Source: an uncultured beta proteobacterium
GTDB taxonomy: Bacteria; Pseudomonadota; Gammaproteobacteria; Burkholderiales; Burkholderiaceae
Length of the DNA: 64,000 nucleotides
Direction of reading: 5' to 3'
NCBI GenBank assembly: GCA_903821995.1
Contig: CAIJNI010000068.1
Span: 1 to 64,000 of the forward strand
Positions 19,311-27,826 of the stretch are shown piece by piece. The position numbers and the translations under genes are program-made. A model generated the notes under the pieces. It saw only the letters and a program-made list of their open reading frames with translations. It did not search any database and was not told where the DNA came from. Position 1 is the first letter of the stretch, and the number at the start of each line of letters is the position of its first letter.

Positions 19311-20282
19311 ATGAAAGTTGTAAAACTGATTAGCCAGATAATTTCTATTCTGTGCTTATTTTTAAACTTCCCCAATAGCATGGCAGCATTTCCCGAAAGA
19401 CCCATTTCGATGGTGGTCTCTTTTGCTCCAGGTGGCGCTACTGATATTACTGCACGGATTGTTTCAACTGCTATGACTAAAAACATGGGGCAGCAAATTG
19501 TGGTTGATAATCGTCCTGGAGTTGGAGGTGCTGTAGCTGTTGGAGTTGTAAAAAGTGCTAAAGCTAATGGTTACACATTGATGCTAACTTCCAGTGTTTA
19601 TGTCGTAACTCCAAGTCTTAAGAAACCATCTCCATATGATCCGGTAAAAGATTTTATTCCCGTCTGTGAAATTGGGGATGCGCCTAACGTTATCGTAGTC
19701 AAAGCAGATTCTAAGATAAATACGCTGAGTGATCTCATTGCATTAGCGCGAAAAGATGCTGCAGGAGTGAGTTACGGTAGTCCGGGAACTGGAACAACGC
19801 CTCATTTAGCAGGTGAGGTATTACAAATTCGTGAAAATATAAAGATGACCCACATTCCTTACAAAGGAGCTGGTCCAGCAATGACAGATCTTTTGGGTGG
19901 TCACACACAAGTGCTATTTAGTAGTTTGGCTTCGGTAATTTCTAATATTCAAGCAGGTCAGGTGCGTGCCATTGCTCAAACTGGAGAAAAAAAGTGGCCT
20001 GACCTTCAACAAGTGCCGACCTTAGCTGAATTAGGTATTCAAAATGCAGTATCAGATACTTTTCAAGCAATCTTTGTGGTTGCTGGCACCCCACCTGAAA
20101 TTGTTAGTCAGTTAACTAAACAATGTTTAGCCGCACTTAAACAACCAGAGGTCATCGAAAGTTTAAAGCAGGCAGGGTTAGCAACTACAGCAGTAGATTC
20201 AGAAGGATTGCATAAAAGAATTTTGAGAGAAGTGCCTTATTGGAAAGAAGTCATTGATAAAGGTGGCATTAAGGCAGAGTAG
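19311..20282 (+). CDS. Bug-family (TctC-type) periplasmic solute-binding protein
   Basis: A periplasmic receptor of the tripartite tricarboxylate transporter (TTT) family, highly expanded in Burkholderiales. I chose the ATG at 19311 because GGAGGAG lies seven bases upstream; this gives 323 residues beginning with a signal peptide (MKVVKLISQIISILCLFLNFPNSMAA). Family hallmarks are FPERPISMVVSFAPGGATDITARI, VVDNRPGVGGAVA and MTHIPYKGAGPAMTDLLGG. Bug proteins usually bind carboxylates or amides. No tctA/tctB membrane genes are in the window, so it must use a transporter encoded elsewhere or act as a sensor. It is the first gene of the CoA-ester operon. Confidence 0.93.
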   Translation: MKVVKLISQIISILCLFLNFPNSMAAFPERPISMVVSFAPGGATDITARIVSTAMTKNMGQQIVVDNRPGVGGAVAVGVVKSAKANGYTLMLTSSVYVVTPSLKKPSPYDPVKDFIPVCEIGDAPNVIVVKADSKINTLSDLIALARKDAAGVSYGSPGTGTTPHLAGEVLQIRENIKMTHIPYKGAGPAMTDLLGGHTQVLFSSLASVISNIQAGQVRAIAQTGEKKWPDLQQVPTLAELGIQNAVSDTFQAIFVVAGTPPEIVSQLTKQCLAALKQPEVIESLKQAGLATTAVDSEGLHKRILREVPYWKEVIDKGGIKAE

Positions 20283-20318
20283 GTGTTTTCTTAATATATA
20301 AATTAATAGGAGAAAAAA

Positions 20319-21116
20319 ATGAAAATATGGTGGCAGAGTAGTACCCCAATACATCGTTTAGATGATTATCGCAATACTCTAACAAAGAATATCAATGAGC
20401 TAAAAAGATCTGATGTAGAAGTTCATGTGAATGGAGTAGATGACGGTTCTATGGACCTTCATTACAATGCCGTGGTAGCCATTAATAGTTATGGTGTTGG
20501 CGGTGTTCTGAATAAAATGATGCAAGCTGAAGAACAAGGTTATGACGCAATAGCCATCGGATGCTTTTTAGATCCTGCGATGCAAGAAGCTCGTGAAATT
20601 TTAAAGATTCCCGTCTTTGGTTTAGGTGAAACTAGCATGATGATGGCGTGTATGTATGGACATCGATTTTCAGGGATCGCTTTTCATAAGAAGCAATCAC
20701 AATACTACGATCGTAAAGCATTTGAATACGGATTATCGGCAAGACATATTCCGTTTGGTGACTTAGGTATCGATTTTAATGAAGTACAGAAAGCGTTTAC
20801 AGATCCGGGGCAAATGACAGACAACTTCTTAAAGGAATCTAGACGTTTAGCTGCTGAAGGTGCAGAGGTTATTCTTGCAGCTTGCGCAACAGTGAACGCC
20901 ATTATTCGTCGAGAAAATATTAAAGAAGTCGATGGCGCTTTGATTATGGATTGCAATGCAGTTTTACTAAAGACAACAGAGGCAATGGCTGACTTGAGTA
21001 AAACAATTGGCTTAACATCTAGCCGTAGCCTTTTGTATCAATCACCAGGAAAAGCTGCAATTGATCAATGGAAGAAAATTTATGGATTTAGGTCTGCTGC
21101 GCAGCTAAAGTCTTAA
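20319..21116 (+). CDS. Asp/Glu/hydantoin racemase family protein
   Basis: A 265-residue member of the Asp/Glu racemase superfamily, whose members use paired cysteines for proton transfer. Both are visible: AIGCFLDPAMQEAREI (first Cys, about residue 86) and VILAACATVNAIIRR (second, about 189). The superfamily also includes hydantoin racemase, arylmalonate decarboxylase and maleate cis-trans isomerase. The N-terminus MKIWWQSSTP resembles hydantoin-racemase-like proteins of Burkholderiales. In this operon a racemase or a cis-trans isomerase acting on an unsaturated dicarboxylate both make sense; sequence alone does not decide. RBS AGGAGAAAAAA precedes the ATG. Confidence 0.85.
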   Translation: MKIWWQSSTPIHRLDDYRNTLTKNINELKRSDVEVHVNGVDDGSMDLHYNAVVAINSYGVGGVLNKMMQAEEQGYDAIAIGCFLDPAMQEAREILKIPVFGLGETSMMMACMYGHRFSGIAFHKKQSQYYDRKAFEYGLSARHIPFGDLGIDFNEVQKAFTDPGQMTDNFLKESRRLAAEGAEVILAACATVNAIIRRENIKEVDGALIMDCNAVLLKTTEAMADLSKTIGLTSSRSLLYQSPGKAAIDQWKKIYGFRSAAQLKS

Positions 21117-21144
21117 CAGTTAACTAAAGGCTTGTGATTGAGAA

Positions 21145-22023
21145 ATGAGACATATTAGAACGGCTTTATACGCACCTGGAATTAACACGAAGGTGATGCA
21201 AAAAGCGATGACTACTGCTGTTGATGCTGTAATTTTTGATTTGGAAGACTCAGTTCCTATTGCCTCAAAGGGGCAAGCTCGAGAGTTAGTCAGGCAAGCG
21301 ATTACAGAATTACATCACTCCACAGCAGAGGTAAAGCCTTATGTTATGGTGAGAACAAATGCTGCAGATACTGGTTTATTAGAGGATGATATCCGAGCGA
21401 TGTGTGTTGAAGGCTTAGGTATGTTGTTTATCCCTAAGGCAGAACAGATCGCAGATATTTCTCAGGCGAGCCAGCTGATTGAGCAGCTCGAAAAAGATCG
21501 GAAACTTTCTGATATTGCGATAGGTTTACAAATTGAGACTGCACTTGGCGTATACAATTGCTATCCACTGATTAAGGCATCTCCACGAGTACAACTCACT
21601 TCCATTGGTACGGCAAAAGATGGTGACTTACAAAATGACTTAGCATGTGGTTGGTCAGTCGATGGCATAGAAATGCTATATGCCCGATCAAAAGTTTTAT
21701 TAGACTCACGAGCTGCTGGAAATGTAACGCCAATTGATGGAGTGTTTGCAAATTTAAATGATGATGCTGGATTATTAGTAGAATCAACTTTATCTGCAAA
21801 ATTGGGGTATGTAGGTAGAACAATTATTCACCCTAAGCAAATTCAGGCAGTTGAACAAGCTTACGGAATTCCTCAATCGACCCTAGATTACTACGCCAAT
21901 CTTATTGAAGAATTTGAGAAAGCTGAGAAACAAGGAATTGCGGCGATCAAAGTTAACGATCAACTAGTGGACTATGCGATGTATCGACAGGCCAAACGAA
22001 TTATTTCAATTTATCAAAAGTAA
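21145..22023 (+). CDS. HpcH/HpaI aldolase family CoA-ester lyase (CitE-like)
   Basis: A 292-residue TIM-barrel lyase of the CitE/malyl-CoA lyase group. Mg2+ and CoA-ester binding elements are seen in RTALYAPGINTKVMQKAMTTAVDAVIFDLEDSVP, the catalytic LQIETALGVYNC and GYVGRTIIHPKQIQAVEQAYG. No citrate lyase alpha or gamma subunit genes are nearby, so it is a stand-alone lyase. In the operon context a citramalyl-CoA lyase (to acetyl-CoA and pyruvate) is the best guess, with malyl- or methylmalyl-CoA as alternatives. It is followed after 4 bp by the acyl-CoA dehydrogenase. Confidence 0.9.
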   Translation: MRHIRTALYAPGINTKVMQKAMTTAVDAVIFDLEDSVPIASKGQARELVRQAITELHHSTAEVKPYVMVRTNAADTGLLEDDIRAMCVEGLGMLFIPKAEQIADISQASQLIEQLEKDRKLSDIAIGLQIETALGVYNCYPLIKASPRVQLTSIGTAKDGDLQNDLACGWSVDGIEMLYARSKVLLDSRAAGNVTPIDGVFANLNDDAGLLVESTLSAKLGYVGRTIIHPKQIQAVEQAYGIPQSTLDYYANLIEEFEKAEKQGIAAIKVNDQLVDYAMYRQAKRIISIYQK

Positions 22024-22027
22024 AAAA

Positions 22028-23170
22028 ATGAACTTCGAATTAAGTAATGATCAGCAAAATATTCAACATCATTTAAATGATTTGCTCAAGGATATTTGTA
22101 CCCCTGAATATGTGAGTCAATGTGACGAACAGCAAAAACCTCCTAGAGAAGCATTTGATGCGTTAGCCAAAAATGGGTGGTTAGGTTTGATTGGACCTGA
22201 AGAATATGGCGGTGCAGGCGGGAGTCCAACTGACCTTGCTGTCATGCTCGATACATTAGGTTATCACTTTGAAGAGTTAGGTTTATGGGTATTTCGAAAC
22301 TTAACTTATGGTTGTTTTGCAGTTTTAAAGCACGGAACAAAAGAACAAATTGAGCACATGGTTCCCAAAGTGTTAAAAGGAGAACTCTCATTTTGTTTCG
22401 GTTTAACTGAGCCAGATTCAGGTTCAGATGCGAGTGCATTGAAATTAAAAGCAGTGCATGACGGCACAGATTACATTGTGAATGGCCGTAAAGTATATAC
22501 ATCTGGAATGGATATCAGCGACTATTGCATCTTAGTCACAAGAACTAAGGTGTTAGAAAAGAAACAGCAAGGGATTACTAATTTTTTAGTTGATACTAAA
22601 TTACCGGGTATTGAGGTAAAAAAACTTGCAACCCTAGGACAGCGTTCTATTGGGACTACTGAGGTTTTATATAGTAATACACGCGTACCAGAAAGTGCCA
22701 TGTTAGGGGAGTTAGATCAAGGTTGGAAATGTGTTGATAATTACTTATGTTATGAAAGATTATGTTTATCAGCAGCTAGAACTGGCGCAGCAAGAGCAGC
22801 TTTTGAATATGCTTTAGAGTATGCAAAATCAAGAGAGCAATTTGGTCGGCCTATTGGAAAGTTTCAAGCTGTGTCGCATAAATTAGCTGAAATGAAATCG
22901 ATGCTTGATATTTCCCAAACGATGGTATATCGCTATGCTTGGCTTGTTGAGAATAAAAAAGATACACGTGCAGATGCTGCAATATTAAAGTTATATACTG
23001 CTGAGTCATATAAATCTATAGCAGATATGAGTTTGCAAATTTTAGGGGGCTACGGATATTGCATGGAATATCCAATGCAGCGTTTCTTTAGAGACTCACG
23101 GTTAGCTACTATTGGTGGCGGTACATCAGAAATACAAAAAAATATTATTGCTACTAGTTTAGGTCTATAA
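22028..23170 (+). CDS. Acyl-CoA dehydrogenase family protein
   Basis: A 380-residue FAD enzyme. Start chosen at the ATG 4 bp after the lyase stop (MNFELSNDQQNIQHHL); the ORF-track start lies inside the lyase gene. FAD/substrate elements are FGLTEPDSGSDASAL and LGGYGYCMEYPMQRFFRDSRL. The position that holds the catalytic Glu of medium-chain enzymes is Gly here (IGGGTSEIQ), but a Glu at about residue 243 in CYERLCLSAART aligns with the alternative base used by isovaleryl-CoA dehydrogenase. The enzyme is therefore plausibly active on a branched or dicarboxylic acyl-CoA. An acyl-CoA dehydrogenase also occurs in the Pseudomonas itaconate gene cluster. Confidence 0.92.
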   Translation: MNFELSNDQQNIQHHLNDLLKDICTPEYVSQCDEQQKPPREAFDALAKNGWLGLIGPEEYGGAGGSPTDLAVMLDTLGYHFEELGLWVFRNLTYGCFAVLKHGTKEQIEHMVPKVLKGELSFCFGLTEPDSGSDASALKLKAVHDGTDYIVNGRKVYTSGMDISDYCILVTRTKVLEKKQQGITNFLVDTKLPGIEVKKLATLGQRSIGTTEVLYSNTRVPESAMLGELDQGWKCVDNYLCYERLCLSAARTGAARAAFEYALEYAKSREQFGRPIGKFQAVSHKLAEMKSMLDISQTMVYRYAWLVENKKDTRADAAILKLYTAESYKSIADMSLQILGGYGYCMEYPMQRFFRDSRLATIGGGTSEIQKNIIATSLGL

Positions 23171-23178
23171 GGTTTACT

Positions 23179-24384
23179 GTGTCCAAATCATTAACTGGTG
23201 TTCGTATTATTGAGTTAGGACAAATTATTGCTGGGACCTATGGTGGCCAGATTCTTTCTGATATGGGTGCAGAGGTCATTAAGGTTGAGTCTCCAAAAGG
23301 TGATTTGGGGAGAAATCCATCTGTAGCACCTTTGGGTGAGGTTAGTGGCTTATTTCTAACATTTAATCGAAATAAAAAAAGTATTGTCATCGACCTAAAA
23401 AATCCAAAGGGAAAAGAAGTTTTCTTAGACCTAGTTAGAAATTCGGACGTAGTTGTAGATAATTTTCGACCTGGGGTGATGAAGCGCTTAGGTATTGACT
23501 ATGCCGTACTATTTGCGACTAATCCAAAAATCATTCACTGTTCAATCACAGGATTTGGATCTGATGGGCAATATCGCGACTATCCCGCTCTAGATATTAT
23601 TATTCAAGCCATGAGTGGCCACATGGCCGTCACGGGTGAAGATGGTCGGCCTCCAGTTAGGCTTGGTATACCTTTAGCTGATTTAAGTGGTGGATTGTTT
23701 TCTAGCCAGGGGATTTTGGCAGCCTTATATGAGCGAGAAAAAACGGGATGTGGTCAACACATGGAGTTATCGATGTTCGATGCAATGTTAAGCTTATTAA
23801 CCTACATGGGAACTATGTGGTTGAATAATGGCGAGTTACCTAAACCCCCGGGATCTTCACATGAGTATTCTGTGCCATGGCAGGCCTTTAAAACTTTGGA
23901 TTCATATGTTGTTGTTGCCGCTAGGGAAGAGGTTCATTGGAAGAACTTTTGTAGATCTTTAGAGATGCCAGAGTTAATGGAAAATTCTAATTTCACGACG
24001 AATTTTTTAAGGGTGAAGCATCGACTGGTATTGGTGCCGATTCTAGAAGCTGCAATGGCAAAGCAAACAACTGACTTTTGGATGCAAAAATTTCGTCAAG
24101 AGGACGTACCAGCTAGCCCTGTAAATCATCTTAACCAAGCTTTTGCTGAAGCGCCTGCGATAGAAAATCACGCAGTTCTTGAGTATGATCATCCAAACCT
24201 TGGGAAGATTAAGATGCCTGCCTATCCTGTAAAAATGGGTAGTCAGGGCAATCTTATTTCTACTCCGGCACCGGAGTTGGGGCAGCATTCTATTGAGATA
24301 CTAAAAGAAATACTTTCGTATTCAGCGGAAAAAATTCACGATTTACAAGGAATTGGCGCAATTATTGATAAGGGAGCAAACTAA
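23179..24384 (+). CDS. Class III (CaiB/BaiF) CoA-transferase
   Basis: A 401-residue family III CoA-transferase that moves CoA between carboxylates without ping-pong release. Hallmarks: N-terminal LTGVRIIELGQIIAGTYGGQILSDMGAEVIKVESP, NFRPGVMKRLGI, and the catalytic Asp in VRLGIPLADLSGGLFSSQGILAAL. It starts with GTG 8 bp after the dehydrogenase stop, and its stop overlaps the MaoC start. In an itaconate- or mesaconate-type pathway it would activate the free acid with succinyl-CoA or acetyl-CoA; the donor and acceptor are not readable from the sequence. Confidence 0.93.
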   Translation: MSKSLTGVRIIELGQIIAGTYGGQILSDMGAEVIKVESPKGDLGRNPSVAPLGEVSGLFLTFNRNKKSIVIDLKNPKGKEVFLDLVRNSDVVVDNFRPGVMKRLGIDYAVLFATNPKIIHCSITGFGSDGQYRDYPALDIIIQAMSGHMAVTGEDGRPPVRLGIPLADLSGGLFSSQGILAALYEREKTGCGQHMELSMFDAMLSLLTYMGTMWLNNGELPKPPGSSHEYSVPWQAFKTLDSYVVVAAREEVHWKNFCRSLEMPELMENSNFTTNFLRVKHRLVLVPILEAAMAKQTTDFWMQKFRQEDVPASPVNHLNQAFAEAPAIENHAVLEYDHPNLGKIKMPAYPVKMGSQGNLISTPAPELGQHSIEILKEILSYSAEKIHDLQGIGAIIDKGAN

Positions 24385-24830
24385 TGGTTGGATTGTATTG
24401 GGAAGAATGGACTATCGGTAAATCGTTTGAGAGTGCAGCTCGAACAGTTACAGAAACAGATATTGTTAATTTTGCAGGGATTTCTGGAGATTACAATCCT
24501 TTGCATATTAATGAAGAGTATTGTAAAAAGACTCAATTTGGTACGAGAATAGCTCATGGCCCCTTGGTATACGCTATTGCTGCTGGGCTTTTATTTCAGT
24601 TACACCTTTACGACGACACCTTGATTGCTTTTTTAGGTTTCGAAAATTTGCGCTTTACTAAACCGGTCAAAATTGGCGATACTATTTTTGCAAAAGTTAC
24701 AGTAACTGAACTTGTAGAGACATCCAAACCAGACCGCGGGGTGATGAAGAGGCAACTGCAAGTCATTAATCAACATGGGGAAATTGTTCAAGAAGCAATT
24801 CAGGCATTTCTTTTGAAGCGAAAAGGTTAA
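24384..24830 (+). CDS. MaoC-like (R)-specific enoyl-CoA hydratase
   Basis: A 148-residue single hot-dog fold hydratase. The catalytic hydratase-2 motif FAGISGDYNPLHINEEYC includes the expected Asp and His, followed by GTRIAHGPLVYAIAAGLL. Its ATG overlaps the CoA-transferase stop (TAATG), so the two are translationally coupled. In the proposed pathway it would hydrate itaconyl-CoA or mesaconyl-CoA to citramalyl-CoA, the substrate of the upstream lyase. It is the last gene of the operon. A weak stem-loop follows. Confidence 0.92.
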   Translation: MVGLYWEEWTIGKSFESAARTVTETDIVNFAGISGDYNPLHINEEYCKKTQFGTRIAHGPLVYAIAAGLLFQLHLYDDTLIAFLGFENLRFTKPVKIGDTIFAKVTVTELVETSKPDRGVMKRQLQVINQHGEIVQEAIQAFLLKRKG

Positions 24831-24845
24831 TCGCCGTTTGAATAT

Positions 24846-24867
24846 ATAGGGGTTTATTTGACCCTAT
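24846..24867 (+). terminator. Weak stem-loop after the CoA-ester operon
   Basis: ATAGGGGT (24846-24853) can pair with ACCCTAT (24861-24867) with one bulged G around a loop of seven bases. Only a short T-rich tract follows, so termination strength is uncertain. Confidence 0.3.
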
Positions 24868-24931
24868 TTAAACAATTGAACCAATAGATTTTTCATTAGA
24901 ATCTTTGTTAGATCACTACAAGCGCCCACTT

Positions 24932-25324
24932 TTGAAAAAAATCCTCTTTATTTGTTTGCTCCTTATTCAAGCCTCAGCTTGGGCCGAGTGGAGATTATTG
25001 TCTGAAAGCGTGACATCCAAAGTATTTACGGAGTCTAAAGGCGCAAAAAAAAGTAAAGGGCTCATGCGGATTTTGACGATGATAGATTACAAGTCATTAC
25101 AGACTCACACGATTAGTTCTGGAGGTTACAGTTATATTTCTTCAACTGCGCTTCACGAAGTTAATTGCACCGAAGAAACCAAGAAAATTGTTCTCTTAAA
25201 GTACTATTCAGATAATATGGGTCTTGGCAAGTTAGTTTATTCAATAGAATCCACAAAACCTGAGATGTACATTCTTCCAGATTCATTTGATGAAGCAATT
25301 TTTAGAATTGCTTGCAAAAAATGA
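24932..25324 (+). CDS. Secreted protein resembling the surface-adhesin E family
   Basis: A small exported protein. A TTG at 24932 gives 130 residues opening with a clear signal peptide (MKKILFICLLLIQASAWA, cleavage before EWRLL). The remainder is a beta-rich domain with EWRLLSESVTSKVFTE, TMIDYKSLQTHT, a STALHEVNC segment and a C-terminal IFRIACKK, the pattern of the small surface-adhesin E-like proteins common in Burkholderiales. Two cysteines (VNC and IAC) could form a disulfide. The ORF-track TTG at 24905 would extend the signal region by nine residues. Role unknown; the family name comes from a haemophilus adhesin and need not imply adhesion here. Confidence 0.7.
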   Translation: MKKILFICLLLIQASAWAEWRLLSESVTSKVFTESKGAKKSKGLMRILTMIDYKSLQTHTISSGGYSYISSTALHEVNCTEETKKIVLLKYYSDNMGLGKLVYSIESTKPEMYILPDSFDEAIFRIACKK

Positions 25325-25349
25325 AAGAATGATGAGTTTAGCTAGAAGC

Positions 25350-25541
25350 TTAGTGAAGGTTTAGATTATTTCTTGGTAGCATGAAGTTAACCCGAGTGAC
25401 TTTAACTGTCATCTCGTCAAATTCTAGCTGAGTAACTGGTTGCAGTCCACGAGCAGTCCGTCGATGATTAAATACTTCAAGTTCTTGGTTGTTTGAACCG
25501 AGGACATTTGCTAACTTGACTAATAAATCACTTGATTTCAC
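25350..25541 (-). CDS. Small hypothetical protein (63 aa)
   Basis: A GTG at 25541 follows GGAGAG at a spacing of four bases, a better start than the TTG used in the ORF track. The product (KSSDLLVKLANVLGSNNQEL then RRTARGLQPVTQLEFDEM) is a soluble, mixed-charge 63-residue protein with no membrane helix or signal peptide. I do not recognise a family. The codon use is normal for the window and the frame lies in a gap between a plus-strand secreted protein and a minus-strand dehalogenase, so it is not a shadow of another gene. Confidence 0.5.
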   Translation of the reverse strand: MKSSDLLVKLANVLGSNNQELEVFNHRRTARGLQPVTQLEFDEMTVKVTRVNFMLPRNNLNLH

Positions 25542-25814
25542 GTTACTCTCCAAAAATGATGGGGGCTAACTTAAATTGACACTTAATGCATTAACCTTAA
25601 TATTTAAACGCCCTCGAACCATTAAAGTTGACAAAAGTACTAAATATCTCAACATTCTGTTCTTTTATTAAGGCATTGAATCTAAAGTAAAAAATTATTT
25701 TTTAGCTTATTCAGGTCAAAAATTTTGTTAATTTTTTCAAAATCTCTCTCTTCGCAGAATGGACCGGACTCTTCCTAGAGTCAAAAGAAGTCTGAAAATC
25801 ACAGAAAAAAGTAC

Positions 25815-26531
25815 TTAGAGAGCTGATTTACAGAGTATTTGCGATAATTCAAGGAGGTTATTGACTGAGTAGTCAAAAAAATCAACATTGGGCATGTTTT
25901 TGGGAGATTTTTGACCAAATTCAAAAGGGCGATGAATATAGGCCGTTTGTAAGCCGCATTGTTGTGCTGCCAACAAATCATCTGTATGAGCAGCTGCTAG
26001 CATCACTTCGTTAGGTGAAATTTCAAATAGTTCAGCAACTCCGAGATAAGTTTCAGGATCGGGCTTGTAATGTTTAAAAACTTCAGCCGATAAAATTAAG
26101 TCCCAAGGCAAAGCTCCATTTTTTGCCATATTAGATAGAAGAGAAAGATTGCCATTAGAAAGGGTTGTGATCGTGAACTTTGCCTTCAATCGTGTCAAAC
26201 CCTCTACGGTATCTGGCCAGGGAACTAAACGATGCCAAACAAGATTTAACTCTTTCTTTTGCTCTTCGGAAAGACTTGTTATTTTGAAGTCTTTTAATAC
26301 TTGATCTAGCATCATGCGGTGTAAATGATCAATTTTTGTCCAAGGCAGTTCGCCACTTCGTACTCTTGCCATTGCGGGGTAATAGCCTTTTCTCCATGCA
26401 TTAGCGAATAAATCAGGATCAATGCCTAGATTTAAATTTTTGAGCTCATTAGAAATAGAGCTATGCCAATCAACGACTGTACCAAAAACATCAAATGCGA
26501 TAATTTTGGGGAGAAGTGTATTTTTGAGCAT
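25815..26531 (-). CDS. Haloacid dehalogenase type II (HAD superfamily)
   Basis: A 238-residue HAD hydrolase. Motif I IIAFDVFGTVVDWHSS carries the nucleophilic Asp; ITTLSNGNLSLLSNM supplies motif II; the Lys of motif III is in VFKHYKPDPETYLGV; and MLAAAHTDDLLAAQQCGL supplies motif IV. The overall pattern matches (S)-2-haloacid dehalogenases, which hydrolyse 2-haloalkanoates to 2-hydroxyacids, though many such proteins act on other substrates. The natural substrate is unknown. It stands alone, with no transporter or regulator adjacent. Confidence 0.88.
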   Translation of the reverse strand: MLKNTLLPKIIAFDVFGTVVDWHSSISNELKNLNLGIDPDLFANAWRKGYYPAMARVRSGELPWTKIDHLHRMMLDQVLKDFKITSLSEEQKKELNLVWHRLVPWPDTVEGLTRLKAKFTITTLSNGNLSLLSNMAKNGALPWDLILSAEVFKHYKPDPETYLGVAELFEISPNEVMLAAAHTDDLLAAQQCGLQTAYIHRPFEFGQKSPKNMPNVDFFDYSVNNLLELSQILCKSAL

Positions 26532-26733
26532 ATTGGTTAATTGAAAGCTTGATCTAGGAGTGGTGAGCAGTTATTTAGTCATTTTAATATACAGTACTCT
26601 TTAGTATGGAAGTGAGCTTGGGTGCTAGGTCACTTATGTTACTTGTAGAGCTTGTATTCAAAACCCATTAAAATAAATGATTCTCATGGTGACTTGACTG
26701 TGTTTAAAACAATAAACTAAGGTGTGAACTTAA

Positions 26734-27822
26734 ATGATGGTTAATTATTTTAATGAAGTTAGAAATAAGAATATAGTGATAAAATTTTTTTTAGTCTTAA
26801 GTACTTTGTTTATTACTAGTACTTCGTTCCACTCCTTTGCCCAAATTAGTGAAACTAAAGTTGTTGATAATTCAAGTCTAAACTTTGTTTCCCGTGAAAA
26901 AATAGAGTTACTTTCAAATATAGCTTGTAATAATTTTTCGGATTTAGCCAAAGCATATCAGCAAAAATTTGTAAACAAAATGAGCGAGTGGAGTCGGGTG
27001 AATTTATCAAAAGCAAATTATCAAACAGCTTTTTATCCATTCTCCGGCCCAGATGTTGTTACTGTGATGTCTATATATCCTAAAGCCAATTATTACGTTT
27101 TGGTCGCTGATCAGGCTCCTGAATATGAATATATCAAGCATCCTGAAAAAATGAGTGGTAAATCACAGGCATTTGAATGTCAAATGATTAGCAATTTTTC
27201 ACAGAGAGGTTATTACCTCACTAACGATTTAAATGGTAAGAATGGGCCTACCCCACGTTTTATTAAATTACTCATCTATAACATTGCATTTTCAGGATCA
27301 AAAATTCTTGAAATGAATTTATTAAAAGTAGATGTAAAGGGTTTAATAGTTCCTGCAGAGCCTCAAGATGATCCGAACGGCGTGCGTTTTATCCTTGAAA
27401 ATAAGGAGGGTAATCGCATCACATTGGACTATTTAAAAGCAGATTTATCGAATCAGGGGCTTGATAAGCATAAAGATTTTTTAAGGGCATTTGAACGAAA
27501 GAGTTCTCAGGTTGTGCTTTTAAAGTCAGCATCACATCTTTTGCAGAATGATTATTTTTCAATAATGAAAGATACGCTTGTAAAAAATGCGAAATGGATA
27601 ACTCAAGATGAAACTGGGTTAGATATCATTCCGTTAGCTGAAACTTTCAATTTAGAGCTCTACGGGAAATTTATTTCTCCCAATGGTTTGTGGGCTAAGA
27701 GCCCATCAGCGCAGCGTTTAGCTGAATATTATTCCCGGCATCCTAGTAAAGAGGACTTACCTTTTTTATTAGGTTACGAAAAAAAAGGCGGTTCAATGTT
27801 AATGGTTGGCGAACGCAAGTAG
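26734..27822 (+). CDS. Exported protein of unknown function
   Basis: A 362-residue protein with a signal peptide (NIVIKFFLVLSTLFITSTSFHSFAQ, cleavage near residue 37). The mature part has no membrane helix. It contains two cysteines (IACNNF and FECQMI) that could form a disulfide, and segments NPNG-like DDPNGVRFILENKEGNRITLDYLKADLS and a C-terminal EDLPFLLGYEKKGGSMLMVGERK. I do not recognise the family. The start is the ATG at 26734 or the next codon. It converges with the M23 peptidase gene with a 4-bp gap. Confidence 0.7.
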   Translation: MMVNYFNEVRNKNIVIKFFLVLSTLFITSTSFHSFAQISETKVVDNSSLNFVSREKIELLSNIACNNFSDLAKAYQQKFVNKMSEWSRVNLSKANYQTAFYPFSGPDVVTVMSIYPKANYYVLVADQAPEYEYIKHPEKMSGKSQAFECQMISNFSQRGYYLTNDLNGKNGPTPRFIKLLIYNIAFSGSKILEMNLLKVDVKGLIVPAEPQDDPNGVRFILENKEGNRITLDYLKADLSNQGLDKHKDFLRAFERKSSQVVLLKSASHLLQNDYFSIMKDTLVKNAKWITQDETGLDIIPLAETFNLELYGKFISPNGLWAKSPSAQRLAEYYSRHPSKEDLPFLLGYEKKGGSMLMVGERK

Positions 27823-27826
27823 CTAC

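Noticed and set aside
25771-25788. Inverted repeat GACTCT/AGAGTC downstream of the dehalogenase gene
   Set aside because: Only a 6-bp stem with no U tract; too weak to call a terminator or operator.
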